A program made the position numbers and the translations under genes. A stretch of DNA of 64,000 nucleotides from Mesorhizobium shangrilense (lineage in GTDB: Bacteria > Pseudomonadota > Alphaproteobacteria > Rhizobiales > Rhizobiaceae). The notes below the pieces were generated by a model that saw nothing but the letters and a program-made list of their open reading frames with translations, ran no database searches and was not told the DNA's origin. Positions within the stretch are counted from its first letter, which is position 1. Every line of letters begins with the position of its first letter. The DNA lies in assembly GCF_028826155.1 (NCBI RefSeq), contig NZ_JAQGPN010000001.1, positions 2,485,501 through 2,549,500 of the forward strand. Direction: 5' to 3'. Of this stretch, positions 1 to 8,251 are shown piece after piece.

Positions 1-594
1 GCCGCCGGGGCGCTTGACGAGACAGCGGCTCTGGAGCCGCTCAACATGTATGCCGTGACCAAGAGCGCGGCGGATCTGCTTGTCGGCAAGATGGCCCATG
101 AGGGATTGCGCGCGATGAGGATCCGCCCCTTCAACCACACGGGGCCGGGCCAAAGCGACGTGTTTGTTGTGGCCTCGCTGGCCAGCCAGATCGCCAAGAT
201 CGAGCGTCGCATGGCGGCGCCGGTGCTCTATGTCGGCAACACCGATGTCAGCCGCGACATTCTCGATGTCCGCGACGTGGCGAGCGCCTATGCCAGTGCG
301 GTGATGCTGCCGGACGGGCAGGGGGCGGATGTCCTCAACATCGCATCGGGCCGATCCATCAAGATCGGCGAAATCGCCGAGCGCCTGCGCTCGCTGGCCA
401 AGGTGAGGATCGACATCGAGGTTGACGCTGCCCGCGTGCGCGCGAACGATATCAAGCGCACACTGGGCGACGCGCAGCGCGCCAAGGCGGTGCTGGGCTG
501 GGAGCCGTCGATCCCGATCGAGGAGACGCTGAAGGACGTGCTGGACTACTGGCGCGAGAGGCTTGCGACGAGCCAGGCGGAGCGCGTCTCCTGA
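1..594 (+). CDS. GDP-6-deoxy-D-lyxo-4-hexulose reductase (Rmd-like), 5' truncated by window edge
   Basis: An open frame runs from base 1 to a TGA at 592-594, so the N-terminal NAD(P)-binding part of this extended SDR lies outside the window. What remains shows the catalytic YAVTK (YxxxK) motif just before the first internal ATG at 46, followed by the RPFNHTGPGQ motif typical of Rmd-type reductases and close relatives acting on GDP- or dTDP-4-keto-6-deoxy sugars. Rmd reduces GDP-4-keto-6-deoxy-D-mannose to GDP-D-rhamnose in the cytoplasm, and a GDP-mannose dehydratase gene would be expected just upstream. The stop overlaps the next gene's start (TGATG), so it belongs to the same operon as the methyltransferase and glycosyltransferases that follow. 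Whether the product is GDP-D-rhamnose or a 6-deoxytalose is not decided by what can be seen. Confidence 0.8.
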   Translation, partial: AAGALDETAALEPLNMYAVTKSAADLLVGKMAHEGLRAMRIRPFNHTGPGQSDVFVVASLASQIAKIERRMAAPVLYVGNTDVSRDILDVRDVASAYASAVMLPDGQGADVLNIASGRSIKIGEIAERLRSLAKVRIDIEVDAARVRANDIKRTLGDAQRAKAVLGWEPSIPIEETLKDVLDYWRERLATSQAERVS

Positions 595-1778
595 TGTCTG
601 GCTCGAACAATCCAGCGCAAGTCGTGCCCGGCCCAGGAGTTCCTGCCGCCATCAGGCCGGCAAGACTAGACCTGCGCATCCGGAACCAGATGAGTGCGCT
701 CGCTGCCGAGCGCACTGGCGCCGCCACCATTGCTTATGCGGGGGAACCGAAATTGTCTCGACTGCGAGCCAAAGCGAAATCGCTGCTGCGTGGCCCGGCC
801 GACGCCGTGAGGCGCTTCCTGAACGCGCCCGTCAGGGTCTCGATGATGGAAGTCGACCAGCGCGTGGAGCACGTCCAGCAGCGCATCGAGCACAACGAGA
901 TCGCGCAGCAGGCGCTGATGGCCCGGCTCGACAACCTGACGCGCATGTTCGGCGCGCGCATGGACGAGATTGAAGTCAAGATGCGGCCGCTCGTCTCGCT
1001 CGACGACGCCTACGCGGTCCGACTTGGCGACGGCTACGTGCTCGTCCCGAAGGACGAGCCCGCCTTCCTGCTGATGCTCGCAGACGCGACGACGGGAGGA
1101 CTCGAGCCCGGCACGCGCGCCTGCCTGAAACGGCTGCTGCAGCCGGGCGACACCGCCGTCGACATCGGCGCCAATATCGGACTCCTGACCATGGCCTGCG
1201 CCCGGGCCGTGGGTCCCAGCGGCAAGGTTTTCAGCTTCGAGCCAGAGAAGCGGATGGCGGACCTGCTCGAGCGTACCATCTCCATGAATGGCTTCGCGCA
1301 GGTGAAGCTGTCGCGCCAGGCGGTCAGCGCCGAGCCGGGGACGCTTTCCTTCAACGTATCCAGGATTCCCGGGCACAGCTCTCTCTTCGCCCTGCCGGAC
1401 CAGGAGGCGGGCCACCTGCAGAAAGTCGATGTCGTGCGCCTTGACGACGCGATCCCGGCCGACGCGAGGGTCGATGTCGTCAAGATCGACGTCGAGGGCG
1501 CCGAGATGGACGTGGTGAGGGGGATGCAGCGCATACTCTCGTCCAATCCCAATATCGCGGTGATCGCCGAGTTCGGCATTTCGCACCTGCGGCGGGTAGG
1601 CGTCACTTCGGCCGACTGGTTCGGCGCGTTCGAGGCGCACGGCCTCAAGCCGTTCGTCATCGAGGAGCCTACAGGCGTCTGCAAGCCGGCCGAGATCGAA
1701 AAGCTGGAAGCGATCGAGTCCGCCAACGTTGTCTTCGTGCGGCCTGGAAGCGCAACGGAAAAGAGGCTTCTCGCGTGA
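594..1778 (+). CDS. FkbM-family SAM-dependent methyltransferase
   Basis: 394 aa. The C-terminal two thirds is an FkbM-type methyltransferase: PGDTAVDIGANIG near residues 184-196 is the SAM-binding motif I, SFEPEKR follows as the acidic motif II, and VKIDVEGAEMDVV is the characteristic later motif. The N-terminal ~150 residues lack that fold; residues about 85-135 are rich in Glu/Gln/Arg with heptad-like spacing (VEHVQQRIEHNEIAQQAL) and look like a coiled coil. FkbM proteins O-methylate sugars or hydroxyls. Here, in a polysaccharide operon between a nucleotide-sugar reductase and a glycosyltransferase, a glycan methyltransferase is likely. The start is ATG in a TGATG overlap with the upstream stop. 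The acceptor is unknown. A chain-capping role in ABC-exported O-antigen would be an inference. Confidence 0.85.
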   Translation: MSGSNNPAQVVPGPGVPAAIRPARLDLRIRNQMSALAAERTGAATIAYAGEPKLSRLRAKAKSLLRGPADAVRRFLNAPVRVSMMEVDQRVEHVQQRIEHNEIAQQALMARLDNLTRMFGARMDEIEVKMRPLVSLDDAYAVRLGDGYVLVPKDEPAFLLMLADATTGGLEPGTRACLKRLLQPGDTAVDIGANIGLLTMACARAVGPSGKVFSFEPEKRMADLLERTISMNGFAQVKLSRQAVSAEPGTLSFNVSRIPGHSSLFALPDQEAGHLQKVDVVRLDDAIPADARVDVVKIDVEGAEMDVVRGMQRILSSNPNIAVIAEFGISHLRRVGVTSADWFGAFEAHGLKPFVIEEPTGVCKPAEIEKLEAIESANVVFVRPGSATEKRLLA

Positions 1779-3088
1779 GGATAGGCTGGGTCACCCCGCT
1801 CGCGCAGAATTCGGCGATCGGACGCGTCAGCGCCATCGTGTGCGACGAGCTGGCGGCGCGCGGGCATCGGGTGGACATCATCAGGTCCGAGTCGCGCGAG
1901 ACTGTCGACAGCCCGCACTGGCCCACCGAGCACAAGGTGACGACGTCCTTCGAGGTGTCGTTCCTGGAAGCCGAGAAGAACTATGACGTTGTCTTCCTGA
2001 ACGTCGGCGACAATTTCAGTTTCCACGGCGGGATCTTCGAGTATCTGCGCAGGCCGACTGCCATCGGCATCTTTCACGATTTCTACCTGTTCAACCTGTT
2101 CAACGGTTGGCGGCACTCGTTGAAGCTTTCCGGACCGCAATCATCTCGGGAAATCGTCGCCGCCTATGGGCCGGGCGCTGCGGATGCGGCCCTGCGCGCC
2201 GTTGGCGGCGCGATGGACGTTTCCGAACTGGCGAGCGCCGTGCCCATGACCGAATGGGTGGCGATGCGGTGCGCCGGCGCGATCGCCCACGCAAACTTCT
2301 ACGTGCCGCGGCTCCGCGCCTCCTGTGCGGGGACCGTGGACGTCGCCAACCTGCCGTGGCCGGGACGCGAAGTGCCGCCGCCCGCGCAGGGCAAGGACCG
2401 ATTGACCGTGGTGACGGTGGGCGTGGTCAATCCCAACAAGTGCGTCGACGTGGTGATCGATGCGATCGGACAGTCGGCGGCGCTGCGCGAGAAGGTGCGC
2501 TACGTGGTGGCGGGCCCCATCGACGACGCTACACGTAGCCAACTCGAGGGAAAGGCCCGCGAGCAGGGCGTGCAGTTCGAGGCGCTTGGAAGCGTCAGCG
2601 AGGACGAACTTCTGCAGGTGCTGGGCGACGCCGACATCATGTGCTGCCTGAGGCGGCCGGTGCTGGAAGGCGCTTCCGCCTCGGCCATCGAAGGCATGCT
2701 GAGCGGCCGACCTACAATTGTCGCGGACGCCGGGTTCTATGCGGAGCTGCCGAGCCAGCATGTCGTCAAGGTGCCCGAGCAGGTCGGCGCGGCGGATCTG
2801 AAGAACGCGCTCGAGCGCCTGGCGTCTGACCCGCAGGCGCGACAGCGCATGGGCGAGAGCGCGCGCGCCTTCGCCGCGGAAGCGTTTTCGGTCAGCGCTT
2901 ATGTCGATCGCCTGGAGAGCGTGGTGCGCGACCAGGCCCGGCTCGGCCCATATCTGGAGCTCGGCGATCGGCTGGCGCAACGCCTGAGTCGGCTGGGAAT
3001 GCCTCCTTCAAGCGGGGCGGTCGATCGCCTGGCCGCCGCCATCGACGGCATGCGGCTGAGCGACCGACAGAGTCCGCACAGGATCTGA
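1775..3088 (+). CDS. glycosyltransferase, GT-B fold (GT4-like)
   Basis: 437 aa. It starts with GTG overlapping the FkbM stop (GTGA). The N-terminus MRIGWVTPLAQNSAIG and the later VNPNKCVDVVIDAIG and LEGASASAIEGMLSGRPTIV segments are the two Rossmann-like halves and the nucleotide-sugar binding region of a GT-B retaining glycosyltransferase of the family 1/4 Pfam type. The C-terminal ~70 residues after the GT core are helical and unassigned. It is cytoplasmic or membrane-associated and would add one sugar to a lipid-linked glycan. Donor and linkage cannot be read from sequence. The neighbouring Rmd-like gene makes GDP-D-rhamnose a candidate donor. Confidence 0.85.
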   Translation: MRIGWVTPLAQNSAIGRVSAIVCDELAARGHRVDIIRSESRETVDSPHWPTEHKVTTSFEVSFLEAEKNYDVVFLNVGDNFSFHGGIFEYLRRPTAIGIFHDFYLFNLFNGWRHSLKLSGPQSSREIVAAYGPGAADAALRAVGGAMDVSELASAVPMTEWVAMRCAGAIAHANFYVPRLRASCAGTVDVANLPWPGREVPPPAQGKDRLTVVTVGVVNPNKCVDVVIDAIGQSAALREKVRYVVAGPIDDATRSQLEGKAREQGVQFEALGSVSEDELLQVLGDADIMCCLRRPVLEGASASAIEGMLSGRPTIVADAGFYAELPSQHVVKVPEQVGAADLKNALERLASDPQARQRMGESARAFAAEAFSVSAYVDRLESVVRDQARLGPYLELGDRLAQRLSRLGMPPSSGAVDRLAAAIDGMRLSDRQSPHRI

Positions 3089-3097
3089 GGGGCGGCG

Positions 3098-3724
3098 ATG
3101 AAACCTAAACTCGTCGTGCTGGGCGGAGGCGGACACGCCAAGGTCGCGATGGAGACGATCCGCGACGAAGGCCGCTACGAGATTGTCGGTTTCCTCGACG
3201 GCGAGGCCGCCGGGGAGGAAGTGCTCGGACTGCCCCGACTGGGAAACGACGACGTCATGGCGACACTGCGCGAACGCGGCGTGACGCATGTGTTTCCCGC
3301 CGTCGGCAGCAACAAGATTCGCGTGAGGCTCGGCGGCGAGGCCCGGCAGAACGGTCTGGAGATCGCCAACGCGGTCAGCCCGTTCGCCTATGTCTCGAAG
3401 ACCGCGTCGGTGGGCAGCGGCGTGCTCATCGTCGCGGGGGCGGTCATCAACGCAGAGGCGACGATCGGGGATTTCGCCATCGTCAACACGACTGCCGTCG
3501 TGGACCATGACACGCATGTCGGAGTTGGTGCACATATTGCACCCCGAAGCGCGCTGGCAGGCAAGGTCAAGATAGGCCCGCAGGTGCTCGTCGGCGTCGG
3601 TGCGTCCGTCTTGCCGGATGTCTCGATTGGCGCCCATGCCATAATCGGGGCGGGTTCGTGCGTCGTATGTGATATTCCGCCCAACGCCAAGGCGTATGGC
3701 GTTCCGGCGCGGGTCGTTTCGTAG
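3098..3724 (+). CDS. NeuD/PglD-family sugar O/N-acetyltransferase
   Basis: 208 aa, close to the usual length for PglD/NeuD proteins. The N-terminal domain carries GGGGHAK (residues 8-14), the UDP-sugar-binding loop of the family. Residues about 90-208 form a left-handed beta-helix with hexapeptide repeats (for example VGSGVLIVAGAVI and IGDFAIVN). VVDHDTHVG contains the His expected to be the catalytic base in PglD-like enzymes. It would acetylate the 4-amino group of a UDP-4-amino-4,6-dideoxy sugar using acetyl-CoA. The aminotransferase that would make that substrate is encoded 12 bases downstream, supporting a bacillosamine-type pathway. NeuD-like acetylation of sialic acid is less likely because no NeuB/NeuA genes are seen. 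Confidence 0.88.
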   Translation: MKPKLVVLGGGGHAKVAMETIRDEGRYEIVGFLDGEAAGEEVLGLPRLGNDDVMATLRERGVTHVFPAVGSNKIRVRLGGEARQNGLEIANAVSPFAYVSKTASVGSGVLIVAGAVINAEATIGDFAIVNTTAVVDHDTHVGVGAHIAPRSALAGKVKIGPQVLVGVGASVLPDVSIGAHAIIGAGSCVVCDIPPNAKAYGVPARVVS

Positions 3725-3736
3725 GAGCAGGTAGTC

Positions 3737-4897
3737 ATGGCAGCCAAGCCACTCGGAGAGCCCGAGACCAAGCAGGAGCAGGAGCAGCTGCTCTCCGCGC
3801 GCATTCCTGTCGCCGCGCCCGTGCTCGACGGTCGCGAGGCGGAGTATGTCGCTGAATGCATCGAGACGGAGTGGATCTCGTCCAACGGCCGCTTCATCAG
3901 CGCATTCGAGAGCGCTTTCGCCGAATTCTGCGGCGTGAAGCACGCGATCGCGGTCAACAACGGCACGACCGCGCTGCATCTGGCGCTGGTGGCGCTGGGC
4001 ATCGAGGCGGGCGACGAGGTCATCGTGCCGACGCTGACCTACATCGCCTCGGCCAACTGCGTGCGCTACTGCAATGCCGTGCCGGTGCTGGTCGACAGCG
4101 ACCGGCAGACGATGAACATGGATCCGGCCAAGGTTGCCGCCGCGGTGACGCCGAAGACCAAGGCCATCATTCCGGTCCACCTCTACGGTCACCCGGTCGA
4201 CATGGATCCGTTGCGCGAAATCGCGGACAAGCATGGCCTGTTCCTCGTCGAGGACGCCGCAGAGGCCATCGGCGCGAGCTACAAGGACAAGCGGGTAGGC
4301 GGCCTTGGCCATTGCGCCACGTTCAGTTTCTTCGGCAACAAGATCATCACCACCGGCGAAGGCGGGATGGTGACGACGGACGACGACGAACTCGCGGCGA
4401 AGCTGCGCCTCTTCAAGGGGCAGGGCATGGACCCGAACCGGCGCTACTGGTTCAACGTCGTCGGCTACAACTACCGCATGACCAATGTCGCGGCGGCGAT
4501 CGGCCTGGCCCAGATGGAGCGCGTCGACCAGCACCTTTCGCGCCGTGCACAGGTGGCGTCGGCCTATAACGCCAAGCTGAGCGCGCTGGCGGACTTCATC
4601 GAATTGCCGGTGACCGCCAACTGGGCGACGCATTCGCACTGGATGTACGTGATCACGCTGAAGGACAGCGTGGCCAAGTCGCGGGATGCGGTGATGGCGG
4701 CGCTGGACAAGGAGAACATCGAGACGCGGCCCGTCTTCTATCCGATGCACCACATGCCGCCCTATCAGGAGGATCGGACCTATCCCATCGCCGAGCATCT
4801 TTCTGCACGGGGCATCAACCTGCCGACGCATGGGCGCATGACCGAGCGCGACATCGACCGGGTGGTCGATGCGCTGCGGCGGGCAGTGATCGACTGA
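3737..4897 (+). CDS. DegT/DnrJ/EryC1/StrS aminotransferase (PglE-like)
   Basis: 386 aa PLP-dependent sugar aminotransferase. NNGTTALHLAL is the phosphate-binding segment, EDAAEAIGASYK carries the cofactor-contacting Asp, and SFFGNKIITTGEGG contains the Schiff-base lysine at about residue 202. The family converts nucleotide-4-keto-6-deoxy sugars to 4-amino sugars with glutamate. A good ribosome-binding site (AGGAG at about 3723) precedes the ATG. The gene follows the PglD-like acetyltransferase, and a CapD/PglF-type dehydratase that would make the keto-sugar lies at 9891-11777. The set therefore points to a UDP-N-acetyl-4-amino-sugar. GDP-perosamine synthase is the main alternative, since GDP-4-keto-6-deoxymannose may also be made here. 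Confidence 0.9.
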   Translation: MAAKPLGEPETKQEQEQLLSARIPVAAPVLDGREAEYVAECIETEWISSNGRFISAFESAFAEFCGVKHAIAVNNGTTALHLALVALGIEAGDEVIVPTLTYIASANCVRYCNAVPVLVDSDRQTMNMDPAKVAAAVTPKTKAIIPVHLYGHPVDMDPLREIADKHGLFLVEDAAEAIGASYKDKRVGGLGHCATFSFFGNKIITTGEGGMVTTDDDELAAKLRLFKGQGMDPNRRYWFNVVGYNYRMTNVAAAIGLAQMERVDQHLSRRAQVASAYNAKLSALADFIELPVTANWATHSHWMYVITLKDSVAKSRDAVMAALDKENIETRPVFYPMHHMPPYQEDRTYPIAEHLSARGINLPTHGRMTERDIDRVVDALRRAVID

Positions 4898-4898
4898 T

Positions 4899-5936
4899 TT
4901 GCGTATCGTCCTTGCTTCCTCCTTCGTGCCGTTCGTCAATGGCGGTGCGCGATTCATCGTCGAGTGGCTGGAGCGCCACCTGATCGAGCACGGCCATCAG
5001 GTCGAGCGCTTCTACCTGCCTTTCATCGAGCACCAGGACGAGATCCTGGAGCAGATGCTGGCCTACCGGCTGATGAGCCTGGAGGAACACTCCGACCTGC
5101 TGGTGACCTTCCGGCCGCCGGCGCATGTGCTGCGGCATCCGCGCAAGATCGTCTGGTTCATCCATCACATCAGGTCTTTCTACGACCTCGCCGGAACCGT
5201 GCACCGAGGCTTTACCAATGACGCCAAGGGCCGCGCGGTGCGGGATGCGCTGGTCGATATCGACACCGCCACCATCCTCGAGGCGAAGAAGGTGTTCACC
5301 AACTCGCAGGTGGTTGCCGACCGCCTCGAAAAGTTCAACGGAATCCGTGCGACGCCCCTTTATCCGCCGGTATTCCAGCCAGAGCGCTTCCGCCACGACG
5401 CCTATGGCGACGAGATCGTTGTTGTGTGCCGCGTGGAGCAGCACAAGCGGCAGGCGCTGCTGATCGAAGCCATGCGCCACACGACGACCCCGGTGCGGTT
5501 GAGGCTGTGCGGGCTGAGCTCGAACCCCGCCTATGACGCGGAGATCCAGAAGCTGATCAGTGACAGCGGGGCGGCGGATCGCATCGTCTTCGAGAACCGG
5601 TGGATCTCCGAGGAAGAGAAGGCGGAAAAGCTCGCGCCGGCGTTGGCCGCCGCCTACCTGCCGATCGACGAGGATTCCTACGGCTATCCGAGCCTGGAGG
5701 CCGCCCATTCGCGCAAGGCAGTGCTGACCACCGCGGACGCGGGCGGCGTGCTCGAATTCGTCGAAGACGGGCGCAACGGATTTGTCGCAGACCCGACGCC
5801 GCAGGGCGTGGCCGACGCCATGGACCGTCTCTATGCCGACCGGGCGCTGGCGGCCCGCATGGGCGCCTCGAGCCATGACCGGTTGCGCGAGATGAAGATC
5901 GACTGGAGCCACGTCGTCGAGAGCATCGTGTCATGA
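4899..5936 (+). CDS. glycosyltransferase family 4, first of a tandem pair
   Basis: 345 aa. It starts with TTG two bases after the aminotransferase stop; the protein then reads MRIVLASSFVPFVNGGA, matching the first strand of a GT-B fold. VVVCRVEQHKRQALLIEAM starts the donor-binding domain, and YLPIDEDSYGYPSLEA near residues 253-270 is the EX7E-type region of GT4. The protein has the same length as the next one and is similar to it along its whole length (VFTNSQV versus IFTNSPV; AVLTTADAGGVLE versus AVLTTSDSGGLLE), so the pair probably arose by duplication. It is expected to extend the O-polysaccharide repeat; donor and linkage are unknown. Confidence 0.85.
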   Translation: MRIVLASSFVPFVNGGARFIVEWLERHLIEHGHQVERFYLPFIEHQDEILEQMLAYRLMSLEEHSDLLVTFRPPAHVLRHPRKIVWFIHHIRSFYDLAGTVHRGFTNDAKGRAVRDALVDIDTATILEAKKVFTNSQVVADRLEKFNGIRATPLYPPVFQPERFRHDAYGDEIVVVCRVEQHKRQALLIEAMRHTTTPVRLRLCGLSSNPAYDAEIQKLISDSGAADRIVFENRWISEEEKAEKLAPALAAAYLPIDEDSYGYPSLEAAHSRKAVLTTADAGGVLEFVEDGRNGFVADPTPQGVADAMDRLYADRALAARMGASSHDRLREMKIDWSHVVESIVS

Positions 5937-6970
5937 AGGTTCTGGTCGTCAACAACGCCGTGCCGTTCATCTGGGGCGGCGCCGAGGAACTGGCGCGCAA
6001 CCTGGTGCTGGCGCTCAATGGGACGAAGGGCGTCAGCGCGGAACTTCTGCGCATCCCGTTCAACTGGGTGCCGAACGAGCGGCTGATCGACGAGATCCTT
6101 CTCAACCAGGCGATGCACATCCCCAACGTCGACAAGATGATCGCGCTCAAGTTCCCAGCCTATCTGGTGCCGCATCATCGCAAGACGCTCTGGCTGCTGC
6201 ACCAGTTCCGGCAGGCCTACGACCTGCGCGATGCCGGGCAGAGCCCACTCGGACAAGACCCCGACAGCCTGGCGATCGTCGAGGCGATTCGTCGCGCCGA
6301 CGATCTCTGCTTTGCCAACTGCCAGCGCATTTTCACCAATTCGCCGGTGACGCAGAACCGGCTCCGCCAGTACAACAAGCGCAAATCAGAGGTGCTCTAT
6401 CCGCCGCTGAACGACGAGGCGCTGTTCCGGCCGGTCGAATACGGCGACTATATTTTTGCCGGAGGTCGCGTCTCCGCCGGCAAGCGGCAGCGGCTGCTGA
6501 TCGAGGCGATGAAGCACACCAGGACCGGCGTGAAGCTGATCGTCGCCGGCCCGCCCGAATCCGAGGAAACGACACGGGAACTCACGCAACTGGTTGAGAA
6601 GGAGGATCTCGCGGACCGCGTTGTGCTCAAGCTTGGCCTGCTTTCGCGTGACGAAATCGCCTCCCTGGCCAACAATGCGCGCGCCTGCGCCTATCTGCCG
6701 TTCGACGAGGATTCGCTCGGGTACGTGACGATGGAAGCGTTCGCTGCCGGCAAGGCGGTGCTCACGACGTCCGATTCCGGCGGACTACTGGAGATCGTCA
6801 AGCATCAGTCGACCGGCTTTGTCGCCGAGCCCAACGCCGAGGCCATCGCCGCTGGGCTCGATGTGCTCAACGATCCGGCCACGGCGCGTAAGCTTGGCGG
6901 CGCGGCCAATGCGCTCTGGAAGCAAAGGAATCTGACCTGGGCCAAAACCGTAGACAGATTGCTGTCGTGA
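5933..6970 (+). CDS. glycosyltransferase family 4, second of a tandem pair
   Basis: 345 aa, starting with ATG in an ATGA overlap with the upstream stop. MKVLVVNNAVPFIWGGAEE is the N-terminal GT-B element, AGGRVSAGKRQRLLIEAMKH the start of the donor domain, and YLPFDEDSLGYVTMEAFAAG (about residues 254-273) the GT4 catalytic region. It is a diverged paralogue of the preceding gene. It ends the tightly overlapped part of the operon; a 128-base gap separates it from the next glycosyltransferase. The function is inferred as addition of a hexose or 6-deoxyhexose to the growing lipid-linked chain. Confidence 0.85.
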   Translation: MKVLVVNNAVPFIWGGAEELARNLVLALNGTKGVSAELLRIPFNWVPNERLIDEILLNQAMHIPNVDKMIALKFPAYLVPHHRKTLWLLHQFRQAYDLRDAGQSPLGQDPDSLAIVEAIRRADDLCFANCQRIFTNSPVTQNRLRQYNKRKSEVLYPPLNDEALFRPVEYGDYIFAGGRVSAGKRQRLLIEAMKHTRTGVKLIVAGPPESEETTRELTQLVEKEDLADRVVLKLGLLSRDEIASLANNARACAYLPFDEDSLGYVTMEAFAAGKAVLTTSDSGGLLEIVKHQSTGFVAEPNAEAIAAGLDVLNDPATARKLGGAANALWKQRNLTWAKTVDRLLS

Positions 6971-7098
6971 GCGCGACGCCTGGTATCGTTGATCTCGGAC
7001 TTCCCGGTTGCTAAACGCCTGCCTTCAAGCTGCCATCCGGGCGAAATAGACCCTCGTCTTTCCACCCTTGCATCACGGATAATCGAAGCCGCCAAACT

Positions 7099-8247
7099 AT
7101 GCGCGTCTGCCTGGAGACCTCGGCCATTCGGCCGCCAATGACGGGAATCGGGTACTACGTACTCTTCCTCGCGCGAAATCTGCTGACCGAAGCGGGCGGC
7201 GTGGACCTCCTTTCCTTCGACGGCGCAGCAGTGCAGCCGCTGACTGCAGCCTCGCTCGAGGTCAGAGGCGAGCAGGCTGCCGAAACACGTAGCCTGATGG
7301 GACGACTGGCCGCGGTCGCCAGAAAATCCGATGCCGTGCGGCGCGGCTACAGATGGTTCAAGGGCCAGCGCTTCCGGCAATCCGAGAAGCAGTTCGACCT
7401 GTTCCATGCGTTGAACTTCGTTCCCCCGCTGGAGACGAAATCGCCGGTCCTGCCGCTCATCCACGACCTGTCCTTCGAACGCCTGCCGCACACGCATCCG
7501 GCTGATCGCGTCGCCTTCCTGCGCAGCCGACTACGCACGGTCAACGAGTATCCCTTCATCAACACGCTCTCCCACTTCAGCGCCAGCGAGATCGCGGAGG
7601 TCTACGGCTACCCGATCGATCGGATCGGCGTCACGCATCCCGGCGTCAACGAGCGCATGTACCGCAAGCCCGACGCGGCGGCCCTTGCGCAGGTCGAGAG
7701 AATGGGGCTTGCCGAGCGCAGCTATTTCCTGACGGTTGGAACCGTCGAACCACGCAAGAACCACAAGGTTCTCGTCGAGGCCTATGTCGGCCTGCCGGCG
7801 GAGGTGAGGCGGCGCTGCCCGCTGGTGATCGTGGGAGCCAGCGGCTGGGGCAGCCTCGACGTGCCGGGACAGGACGAACTGGTGCGCGACGGATCGATCC
7901 GCTTCACCGGCTATGCCAGCGAGGACGTCGTCCATGCGCTCTACGCACGGGCGCGCGCCTTGCTGTTCCCGACGCTCTACGAAGGTTTCGGCATCCCGGT
8001 GGCGGAGGCGATGGCCAGCGGCCTGCAGCCGATCGTGTCCGACATTCCTGTCATGCGCGAGGTCGCCGGAGATGTCGGGATCTACATCGATCCCAAGGAC
8101 GCCGAGGCGTGGCGTGCGGTACTCGCGGCCGCGGCGGCGGATGATAGTGAATTCTCGAAGGAAAGCGCGCTTGTCGCCCGGTCGAAACAGTTCACGTGGC
8201 AGCTGACCGCGCAAAAGACCGCCGCCCTCTACCGAAGGTTCGAGTGA
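7099..8247 (+). CDS. glycosyltransferase family 4 (mannosyl/rhamnosyl-transferase type)
   Basis: 382 aa. The motifs are those of mannosyltransferase-like GT4 enzymes: TVEPRKNHKVLVEAY near residue 214, and LFPTLYEGFGIPVAEAMASG near 290-305, which carries the two conserved glutamates. The protein is similar in type to enzymes building D-mannan or D-rhamnan homopolymers exported by ABC transporters, which fits the Rmd-like gene at the left edge and the Wzm/Wzt genes directly downstream (4-base gap). No strong Shine-Dalgarno sequence precedes the ATG. The 128 bases upstream hold no gene and could carry a separate promoter. Confidence 0.85.
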   Translation: MRVCLETSAIRPPMTGIGYYVLFLARNLLTEAGGVDLLSFDGAAVQPLTAASLEVRGEQAAETRSLMGRLAAVARKSDAVRRGYRWFKGQRFRQSEKQFDLFHALNFVPPLETKSPVLPLIHDLSFERLPHTHPADRVAFLRSRLRTVNEYPFINTLSHFSASEIAEVYGYPIDRIGVTHPGVNERMYRKPDAAALAQVERMGLAERSYFLTVGTVEPRKNHKVLVEAYVGLPAEVRRRCPLVIVGASGWGSLDVPGQDELVRDGSIRFTGYASEDVVHALYARARALLFPTLYEGFGIPVAEAMASGLQPIVSDIPVMREVAGDVGIYIDPKDAEAWRAVLAAAAADDSEFSKESALVARSKQFTWQLTAQKTAALYRRFE

Positions 8248-8251
8248 AGCA

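Noticed and set aside
3008..4957. A 649-codon minus-strand open frame across the acetyltransferase and aminotransferase genes.
   Set aside because: The plus-strand proteins have clear catalytic motifs; the antisense product has none and is low in complexity (Arg/His/Asp-rich).
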